A stretch of 21,253 nt of DNA, from assembly GCA_030145005.1 (NCBI GenBank), contig JAQYWJ010000006.1, positions 4,469 through 25,721 of the forward strand. The letters run 5' to 3'. The position numbers and the translations under genes were made by a program. This DNA comes from Desulfobacter sp. GTDB taxonomy: Bacteria; Desulfobacterota; Desulfobacteria; Desulfobacterales; Desulfobacteraceae. Below, in pieces: positions 15,248-21,253 of the stretch; position 1 is the stretch's first letter, and each line of letters opens with the position of its first letter. Below the pieces are notes generated by a model. That model saw only the letters and a program-made list of their open reading frames with translations. It was not told where the DNA came from and searched no databases.

Positions 15248-16675
15248 TTAAATGATCTCAAAATTACGATGCGGTAATGTTACGATAAAAAGACTTCCCC
15301 CATTTTCACAGGGTTGCACTGAAATTGTACCCGAGTGCTGTTCTATAATGGTTTTGGCAAGACTTAAACCAAGCCCTGTACCCGGCGTTGTCCGGGAAGA
15401 TTCTTCTCGGAAAAACCGCTCAAAAATCTTTTGACGGTTTTGTGGATCAATACCGGGCCCGGAATCTTTGACCTGAATTTCCACCAGTTCTTTGCCGCAA
15501 GCCTGCAGCGTCAAATGGACGTGGCCTTTTTCAGGGGTGTATTTGATGGCATTGTCAATCAGGTTGGCAAAGGCACGCTGGAGCATGCCTGCATCCCCCT
15601 GTATCCACAACGCCTTATCCACCTTCTGGGTAAAGGCAATCTGCTTATCTTCGGCCAGGGGCACAAACAGATCCCAGGCGTCAATGATCATGGCACTTAA
15701 ATCCACGGGTGCGCACTCAAAGTCAGCCTCCCCGGCCTCGGCTCGGGAGATGACCAGCATGGTGTTGATCATGTCCAGCAGATGATCGGTTTCTTCAATG
15801 GTGTTCGCCGCCATGGTCCGATAGGACTCGATATCCCCCGGAGTCTCATGGATCAAGGCCAGTTCCGCAAATCCCCGAATCCGGGTCAGCGGACTTTTAA
15901 GGTCATGGGCAATATTATCAGACATCTCCCGCATACTTTTTACCAAAGCTGAAATCCGATCCAGCATCCGGTTAAATGTCACAGCCAAAAGATCAAGCTC
16001 GTCCCGGCTGCCGGATTCCGGAACCCGTTCGTTCAGATTGGATCCGGTGATGGTGCTCGCTGTCGCCCTGATGGCCGCAACACCGTAAAGGGCCTCCCGG
16101 GATAAAAACATGCCTGAAACAGCTGAAAATAAAATAACAAAACCCATGGAAATGGAAAATATTTTCTTGAAACCCGATAAAAACCGGGAGTATGCATTCA
16201 TGGCAAGACCGGTATGCAAAATAACATTGGAAGCCACAAAGGTATACATCATTCTGGCCTTCTGTTTCTGGCCTGCAATGTGAACCGTATTAAACACCGG
16301 AACCCGGTACTCCATCAGCCGGTCCACCATTTGCTTGTTTATGCGGACATCTTTCCAATAGGACATGGAGGAAGAGGCAAAAACCTCGCCTGTGGGATAG
16401 AGCAGTCTGAAAAAAATCTGCTTTTCCCCGGCTGCCTGGGCCTCAATAACTGCCAGATTCTGAGCACCGACAATTCCCCCCCGACTGATGACCGTACGAA
16501 ACCCCCCGGCCTTGTCCATGAGTTCCTGGTCCACCTGATTCATGATGGTCTGGGTGGCAAGAAAATAAAACAGACCGAAAGCCACACAGGATGAGATGGA
16601 AAAAATACCCGCATACCATACGGTCAGGCGAAAGGCGATACTCCTGAAAAAACCGGTGCGGAAAAACTCAGGCAT
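15248..16675 (-). CDS. Sensor histidine kinase (HAMP-HisKA-HATPase)
   Basis: An inner-membrane sensor of 475 residues. Transmembrane segments at about 14-42 and 172-191 flank a periplasmic domain of about 130 residues that I cannot assign to a ligand class. A HAMP linker follows (about 193-246). The HisKA H-box NIAHDLKSPLTRIRG gives phospho-acceptor His257. The ATPase domain shows the N box (NLIDNAIKYTP), the G1 box (DSGPGID), an F box (FERFFRE) and the G2 box (GTGLGLSL). The kinase is therefore complete. Its start overlaps the response-regulator stop by 8 bases, so the pair is coupled and cognate. Its best neighbour-based role is envelope-stress sensing that controls the downstream protease. 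Confidence 0.93.
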   Translation of the reverse strand: MPEFFRTGFFRSIAFRLTVWYAGIFSISSCVAFGLFYFLATQTIMNQVDQELMDKAGGFRTVISRGGIVGAQNLAVIEAQAAGEKQIFFRLLYPTGEVFASSSMSYWKDVRINKQMVDRLMEYRVPVFNTVHIAGQKQKARMMYTFVASNVILHTGLAMNAYSRFLSGFKKIFSISMGFVILFSAVSGMFLSREALYGVAAIRATASTITGSNLNERVPESGSRDELDLLAVTFNRMLDRISALVKSMREMSDNIAHDLKSPLTRIRGFAELALIHETPGDIESYRTMAANTIEETDHLLDMINTMLVISRAEAGEADFECAPVDLSAMIIDAWDLFVPLAEDKQIAFTQKVDKALWIQGDAGMLQRAFANLIDNAIKYTPEKGHVHLTLQACGKELVEIQVKDSGPGIDPQNRQKIFERFFREESSRTTPGTGLGLSLAKTIIEQHSGTISVQPCENGGSLFIVTLPHRNFEII

Positions 16676-17348
16676 CCTCTGCCTTTAATACATAACCGGC
16701 CCCCCGGACCGTGTGGATAAGTTTGCTTGAATAGCCCTTGTCAATCTTATCGCGCAACCGGCAGATTCGGGCTTCCACCACATTGGTCATGGGGTCGAAA
16801 TTATAATTCCAGACATGTTCCATGATCATGGTTTTAGAGACCACACGCTCCCGATTGCGTACCAGATATTCCAGCAGGGAAAATTCCAGGGGCTGCAGCT
16901 CGATAAAATCATCCCCTCTTTTGACCCGGCGTTTGACAATATCCACGCTTAAATCCCCATAGGACAGTGACACCGGTTCGGTGCTGTTCCCGGCCCGCCG
17001 GATGAGTGCCTGAACCCGGGCCAGCAGTTCTGAGAAAGAAAAGGGTTTGGTCAGGTAGTCATCCGCCCCGGCCTCAAGGCCCTTAACCCGGTCCCCCACC
17101 CTGCCCCGGGCGCTAAGTACAATAATTGGAGTATTTTTACCACTGGCTCGCAGTTTTTCTATCAGGGCAAATCCATCCATGCCCGGCAGCATGATGTCGA
17201 TGATCAGGGTATCAAAATCCGCACCTAAAGCCATATCAAGGCCGTCCGGGCCTGTACCGGCCACATCCACGGCAAACCCGGATGACTTTAGCCCCTTTTC
17301 AACAAACTTGGCTATTTTTTCATCATCCTCAACCAAAAGCAGTCTCAT
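16668..17348 (-). CDS. OmpR/PhoB-family response regulator
   Basis: A 226-residue DNA-binding regulator. The receiver domain has acidic residues at 8-9 (EDD), phospho-acceptor Asp51 (IIDIMLPGMDG) and Lys101 (LTKPFSFSEL). The C-terminal winged-helix domain (about 130-223) has the typical RR ending with HTVRGAGYVL. The gene lies 12 bases downstream of yjbQ and overlaps the kinase gene by 8. Likely targets include its own operon and degP. No binding site can be established from this window alone. Confidence 0.94.
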   Translation of the reverse strand: MRLLLVEDDEKIAKFVEKGLKSSGFAVDVAGTGPDGLDMALGADFDTLIIDIMLPGMDGFALIEKLRASGKNTPIIVLSARGRVGDRVKGLEAGADDYLTKPFSFSELLARVQALIRRAGNSTEPVSLSYGDLSVDIVKRRVKRGDDFIELQPLEFSLLEYLVRNRERVVSKTMIMEHVWNYNFDPMTNVVEARICRLRDKIDKGYSSKLIHTVRGAGYVLKAEDA

Positions 17349-17360
17349 GGCATTGTCATC

Positions 17361-17777
17361 CTATTCTCCAATAATCTTTACCAGGACCCGTTTTTTTCTA
17401 CGGCCGTCAAACTCACCGTAAAAAATCTGCTCCCAGGTGCCGAAATCAAGCCGGCCGTCGGTAACGGCCACCACCACTTCCCGGCCCATAATCTGGCGCT
17501 TCATGTGCGCATCAGCGTTGTCTTCACCCACATTATGCCGATACTGCTCCACCGGTGCGTGGGGGGCAAGTTTCTCAAGCCAGACATCATAATCATGGTG
17601 AAGCCCTGACTCATCATCATTTATAAATACGGAGGCGGTAATATGCATGGCATTGCACAAAAGCAGTCCGTTTTTGATACCGCTTTGGGCAAGGCACTTT
17701 TCAACTTCAGGGGTGATATTGATAAATGCCCTGCGGCCGGGCACCTCAAACCAGAGCTCTTTTCTATAATGCTTCAT
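17361..17777 (-). CDS. yjbQ: UPF0047/YjbQ family protein
   Basis: A 138-residue member of the YjbQ family, some of which can substitute weakly for thiamine phosphate synthase in vitro or in vivo; the physiological role is not settled. Family hallmarks are the CNAMHITASVFINDDE segment (about 41-56), the central RHNVGEDNADAHMKRQIMG (His and Asn residues that form the putative active site), and LDFGTWEQIFYGEFDGRRKKRV. A ribosome site AAGGA lies 7 bases upstream of the ATG. It is the first gene of the operon with the two-component system and protease, separated from the regulator by 12 bases. Confidence 0.9.
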   Translation of the reverse strand: MKHYRKELWFEVPGRRAFINITPEVEKCLAQSGIKNGLLLCNAMHITASVFINDDESGLHHDYDVWLEKLAPHAPVEQYRHNVGEDNADAHMKRQIMGREVVVAVTDGRLDFGTWEQIFYGEFDGRRKKRVLVKIIGE

Positions 17778-17998
17778 AAATTTATCCTTGGTATGTTAGT
17801 TTATTGTGTTCGTTTGAAAGATGGGTTAAAATCCATAATTAACAGAAATATTATTATACCCGATACGAATTAATCAATACCGGGGCTATTTTTTCGCTTC
17901 TTTATGATAACATAATTTTGTTGAGTTACTCAGAAACGTAAAAAATACGTTCTCCAATTTCCCTTGCTCCTTATCGCATTTATTGGTAGGAAAATTTC
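17778..17998. promoter_or_regulatory. Divergent regulatory region between yjbQ operon and aspartase fusion gene
   Basis: This 221-base divergent spacer should hold both promoters. On the minus strand a perfect TATAAT (plus 17853-17858) could serve the yjbQ operon, although no good -35 is seen at the right distance. On the plus strand a short inverted repeat AACGTA-N5-TACGTT (17935-17951) lies about 50 bases before the aspartase start and may be an operator. An AGGA ribosome site sits about 7 bases before the ATG at 17999. Confidence 0.4.
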
Positions 17999-19861
17999 AT
18001 GTTGATAAAACAAAATATTATCAAGCTGGCCGCAAAAGCCACCGGTATCACTGAAAAGGATCTGGCAACTTTTTTTGCCGAAGGCCGGGAGCAGGTGTAC
18101 CGGCCCAATGAATGGATATTCCACGAATCAACGCCCCGAAGATGGGCCGGTATTATCCTTGAAGGAGGAGTGGAACTGGTGCGTGGACTGCATGGATCTT
18201 CACGCAAAGTTGGATCCATGACTGCAGGGTCCATAATCAGCGAAAGTGCTTTTCTGGGGGATGATACACACGTCAATGGTGCGTTTACCCGAAACGGTGT
18301 GAAAATCTGGCAGATATCACGGGAAAAAATTGATGTGTTTAGAGAAACTGAGCCTGATTTTTTTTACAGGATCGTTTCCCGGATCGCAGTGAGCATTAAT
18401 CGACGGATGCGCATACTTAACGATAAAATTTTTGAAAACAAGAAAGACGATGACGTGGTCACAAGCGGTTTTCGCCTGGAACATGACTCCCTGGGAACAC
18501 GTGACATTTCCAATGATGTCTATTACGGCGTGCAGACCCAACGCGCCATGGAAAACTTTGCCATCTCCGGCGTACATATCAATAATTTTGAGCACATGGT
18601 CGAAGCGCTGGCCATGGTCAAAAAGGCTGCGGCCATGGCCAATCATGAATTGGGCAGGATTGATCAGGCCAGGATGGAAGCCATAGCCCAGGCCTGTGAT
18701 GAAATTCTGTACGGCAAACTGCACGACCAGTTCACGGTTGACATGTTTCAGGGCGGTGCCGGAACCTCCACCAATATGAACGCCAACGAGGTGATTGCCA
18801 ATCGCGGTCTGGAAGTCATGGGTTATAATAAAGGCGAGTATCAATATCTGCATCCCAATGACCATGTTAACTGCTCCCAATCCACCAATGACATCTACCC
18901 AACGGCGATAAAGCTGGCGGTACTGCTCGCCAAAAAGAACCTGGTACACGCAATGCAAGAACTGCGCAATTCGCTGGAAAGAAAGGCTGAAGAGTTTAAA
19001 GACGTACTGAAGATGGGACGCACCGAAAATCAGGATGCCGTTCCCATGACCCTGGGTCAGGAATTCAGCGCCTATGCGGTTATGATTGACAGCGCCATCA
19101 ATTCCATCAACCAGGCAGCCGATGCATTTCGGGATGTTAACATGGGGGCAACAGCCATTGGTACAGGCATAAACAGTCCGCCAGGTTATGCCACTCTGGT
19201 GGTTAAGAAGCTTACCCAAGTCAGCGGTTTTCAGTTGCGAAGGGCCAAGAACCTGGTGGAGGCCACCCAGAATGCCGGCATTTTTGTCCACATGTCTGCC
19301 AACCTCAAACTTGCGGCTGTACAGATTTCAAAAATCTGTAATGATCTGCGCTGGCTCTCTTCCGGTCCCCGCTGTGGCCTGAATGAAATTAATCTGCCCC
19401 CCATGCAGCCTGGATCTTCCATTATGCCGGGCAAGGTAAATCCGGTTATCCCGGAATTGATGAACCAGATCTGTTATCAGGTCATGGGATACGATATGGT
19501 TGTATCCATGGCAGCCGAAGCCAGTGAATTGGAGCTGTGTATGGGCGAACCAATCATTGCCTTTGATCTGCTGCACGGCATGATGATCCTTAAAAACGGT
19601 TGTATCACACTGGTTGCACGTTGCATTGACGGCATTGAAGCGAACCGTGATATGTGCCAAAATTATGTTCAGACCAGCATTGGATTGGTCACCGCGTTGG
19701 TTCCGATAATCGGTTATGAACAGTCAGCGTCCATTGCAAAGGAAGCGCTCAAAACAGGCGGGAATGTGTATGATCTGGTTCTGGAAAGAGGGGTGCTTAC
19801 CAGAGCGCAACTGGATGACATGCTGCGCCCGGAAAATATGACCGACCCCAGGGAAATTTAA
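17999..19861 (+). CDS. aspA: Aspartate ammonia-lyase with N-terminal cyclic-nucleotide-binding-like domain
   Basis: A 620-residue fusion. Residues about 160-620 are a complete aspartase (L-aspartate to fumarate plus ammonia): LGTRDISNDVYYGVQT, MFQGGAGTSTNMNANEV (249-264), HPNDHVNCSQSTNDIYPT, GRTENQDAVPMTLGQEF and the superfamily signature GSSIMPGKVNP at 472-482 with the catalytic serine. The NPVIPELMNQ context favours aspartase over fumarase. Residues about 24-145 resemble a cNMP-binding (Crp-type) beta roll with GSIISESAFLGDD as the phosphate cassette. The usual cassette Arg is missing (THV instead of PRxx), so the ligand may be something else. One continuous frame with no internal stop supports a real fusion. 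It could feed fumarate to anaerobic respiration or the TCA cycle. Confidence 0.92.
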   Translation: MLIKQNIIKLAAKATGITEKDLATFFAEGREQVYRPNEWIFHESTPRRWAGIILEGGVELVRGLHGSSRKVGSMTAGSIISESAFLGDDTHVNGAFTRNGVKIWQISREKIDVFRETEPDFFYRIVSRIAVSINRRMRILNDKIFENKKDDDVVTSGFRLEHDSLGTRDISNDVYYGVQTQRAMENFAISGVHINNFEHMVEALAMVKKAAAMANHELGRIDQARMEAIAQACDEILYGKLHDQFTVDMFQGGAGTSTNMNANEVIANRGLEVMGYNKGEYQYLHPNDHVNCSQSTNDIYPTAIKLAVLLAKKNLVHAMQELRNSLERKAEEFKDVLKMGRTENQDAVPMTLGQEFSAYAVMIDSAINSINQAADAFRDVNMGATAIGTGINSPPGYATLVVKKLTQVSGFQLRRAKNLVEATQNAGIFVHMSANLKLAAVQISKICNDLRWLSSGPRCGLNEINLPPMQPGSSIMPGKVNPVIPELMNQICYQVMGYDMVVSMAAEASELELCMGEPIIAFDLLHGMMILKNGCITLVARCIDGIEANRDMCQNYVQTSIGLVTALVPIIGYEQSASIAKEALKTGGNVYDLVLERGVLTRAQLDDMLRPENMTDPREI

Positions 19862-19865
19862 CTTA

Positions 19866-20783
19866 TTACAGGTCGAACAGGTTCGTGCTGATATAACGTT
19901 CTCCAGTATCACATACTATAAAAACAATGGTTTTTCCCGGATGCTGCAAGCCTGTCTGAAAGGCCGCATGAAAGTTGGCGCCAGATGAGATACCGCAAAG
20001 GATTGCATATGACTTGGCAAGGGTTCTGGCACCATTCATGGCATCGTCTCCTTTGACCGGGGAAATTTGGTCGACCAGATCCCGGTTCAAGTTAGCCGGG
20101 ACAAAACCGGCGCCAATACCCTGGATGGCGTGGGGCCCGGCTTTCCCCCCGGAGAGTACTGGTGATTCAGCCGGTTCCACGGCTACGGACATAAAATCCG
20201 GGCGTTTGCCCTTAATATATTCCGTCACCCCGGTTATGGTGCCGCCGGTACCTACCCCGGCCACAAAAATATCAACCCGGCCCTGTGTTGCCTCCCAGAT
20301 CTCAGGACCGGTGGTGGTCCGGTGGGCAGCCGGGTTAGCAGAATTTGAGAACTGGTCGGGCATATAGGTATTTTCGTGGGTTGCCACCATCTCGGTCGCT
20401 TTGTCCACGGCACCCTGCATGCCAAGGTGTCCCGGGGTCAGAATCAATTGTGCTCCTAAATGACGCAACAGTTTTTGGCGTTCCAGACTCATGGTTTCCG
20501 GCATGGTCAAAACAAGCTTCAGTCCCTTTATACAGGCCACAAACGCGAGAGCAATACCGGTATTCCCTGACGTTGGTTCCACGATCAGTGTGTCCGGTCC
20601 GATCTGTCCACTTTTCAGGCCTGCTTCAATCATGGCAAGACCAATCCGATCCTTAACGCTGCCCAGTGGATTGAAATACTCCAGTTTGGCAAACAGGTGT
20701 GCCCCGCATTTCCGAGAGTGTCTTTCCAGATAAACCAGGGGGGTGTTACCACAAGCCTGGGTAATGTCGTTAATCGCCTTCAT
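19866..20783 (-). CDS. cysK: Cysteine synthase A (O-acetylserine sulfhydrylase)
   Basis: A PLP enzyme that makes cysteine from O-acetylserine and sulfide. PLP lysine is Lys44 (GSVKDRIG), the substrate loop is TSGNTGIA (72-79), and the phosphate-binding loop is GTGGTITG (about 178-185). Length 305 is normal. The C terminus lacks any extra regulatory domain. The ATG follows immediately after the cysE stop, and the ribosome site AGGAGG (20790-20795) is encoded by the final Arg codons of cysE, so the two are tightly coupled. It converges with the aspartase fusion gene with only four bases between stop codons, and no terminator fits between them. Confidence 0.95.
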   Translation of the reverse strand: MKAINDITQACGNTPLVYLERHSRKCGAHLFAKLEYFNPLGSVKDRIGLAMIEAGLKSGQIGPDTLIVEPTSGNTGIALAFVACIKGLKLVLTMPETMSLERQKLLRHLGAQLILTPGHLGMQGAVDKATEMVATHENTYMPDQFSNSANPAAHRTTTGPEIWEATQGRVDIFVAGVGTGGTITGVTEYIKGKRPDFMSVAVEPAESPVLSGGKAGPHAIQGIGAGFVPANLNRDLVDQISPVKGDDAMNGARTLAKSYAILCGISSGANFHAAFQTGLQHPGKTIVFIVCDTGERYISTNLFDL

Positions 20784-21253
20784 TTACCGCCTCCTTTGCT
20801 TGTTTTTAATAATCAGGCGGGGCTCTTCCATAAAAATTTTGGTATCTGCCGGAATAGAGTGTGTGAGCCATACGTTTCCGCCCACAACGGACCGTGCTCC
20901 GATAATGGTGTCGCCACCGAGCACGGTGGCCCCGGAGTAGATAATTACATTATCTTCGATGGTGGGGTGCCGCTTGGCCCAGCGCAGTTTTTCTCCGGCA
21001 TCCTTGGGCAGGGACAACGCACCGATAGTGACATTCTGGTAAATACGCACATTTTCACCGATCACAGATGTTTCCCCGATGACAACGCCGGTTCCGTGGT
21101 CAATGACAAAGCGCTCACCAATGGTTGCACCCGGGTGAATATCAATACCGGTCAGGCTATGGGCCAGTTCCGACATGATCCTGGGCAGCTGCGGGATATC
21201 AAGCTGGTGAAGGATCTTGGCGATCCGGTGAACCGTGATGGCATACAGCCCCG
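20784..21253 (-). CDS. cysE: Serine O-acetyltransferase, 5' part outside the window
   Basis: Acetylates serine with acetyl-CoA, the first step of cysteine synthesis. The frame remains open to the right edge (residues before the internal Met read HRIAKILHQLDIPQLPRIM), so the N-terminal domain is missing from view. The visible part is the left-handed beta-helix of hexapeptide repeats: GIDIHPGATIGERFVIDHG, VIGENVRIYQNVTIGAL, then NVIIYSGATVLGGDTIIGA and SVVGGNVWL. The catalytic His is in the IDIHPGA or DHGTG segment. Its C-terminal tail ends in three Arg codons that double as the cysK ribosome site. Co-transcription with cysK is clear. Confidence 0.93.
   Translation of the reverse strand, partial: GLYAITVHRIAKILHQLDIPQLPRIMSELAHSLTGIDIHPGATIGERFVIDHGTGVVIGETSVIGENVRIYQNVTIGALSLPKDAGEKLRWAKRHPTIEDNVIIYSGATVLGGDTIIGARSVVGGNVWLTHSIPADTKIFMEEPRLIIKNKQRRR

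Noticed and set aside
18317..19291. 324-codon minus-strand frame opposite the aspartase gene
   Set aside because: It is a long shadow frame of a highly conserved enzyme; its translation has no recognisable motif and the plus-strand gene is certain.
17999..19861. Fumarase class II instead of aspartase
   Set aside because: Same superfamily, but the loops around the signature (NPVIPELMNQ, GRTENQDAVPMTLGQEF, HPNDHVNCSQSTND) follow the aspartase pattern.

Overview
The window reads as chromosomal DNA of a Gram-negative anaerobe, most likely a sulfate reducer of the Desulfobacteraceae type. That placement is an inference from the protein style, the moderate GC content, and the envelope genes (outer-membrane/periplasm quality control, AsmA-like protein, lytic transglycosylase). 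No 16S or dissimilatory sulfur gene is present to prove it. There are 16 protein genes and one tRNA. No CRISPR array, prophage or complete insertion sequence is visible.

Left part (1-2463): an imperfect palindromic element (101-245) abuts the 3' end of a leftward MltD-type lytic transglycosylase with a LysM domain. Divergent from it is a SuhB-type inositol monophosphatase family gene.

Rightward cluster (2577-10326): a small two-helix membrane protein is followed by the circularly permuted GTPase RbgA/YlqF, a Prc-type tail-specific protease, a 1083-residue AsmA-like protein, a plant-type acyl-ACP thioesterase and RecX. Several of these overlap by 4, 17 and 11 bases, which indicates a co-transcribed, translationally coupled set joining ribosome assembly, periplasmic proteolysis and lipid handling. 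A single-domain PilZ protein (10617-11033) follows after a 290-base spacer that carries a perfect 13-bp tandem duplication.

Leftward envelope-stress block: ppiD (11091-12998) lies alone. After a spacer with tRNA-Ala(GGC), its promoter and terminators comes a leftward operon read yjbQ - response regulator - histidine kinase - degP-like protease (17777 down to 13739). This arrangement suggests a CpxAR/RseP-like sensing circuit attached to its effector protease.

Right part (17999-21253): a rightward gene encodes a cyclic-nucleotide-binding-like domain fused to a complete aspartate ammonia-lyase. It converges, with 4 bases between stop codons, on a leftward cysE-cysK pair for cysteine synthesis; cysE runs off the right edge.

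The most notable observations are the sensor-domain/aspartase fusion, a dispersed intergenic repeat of about 95 bases present in three same-strand copies plus a partial copy (2465, 9778, 13051), the palindromic element at 101-245, and the yjbQ-two-component-protease operon.
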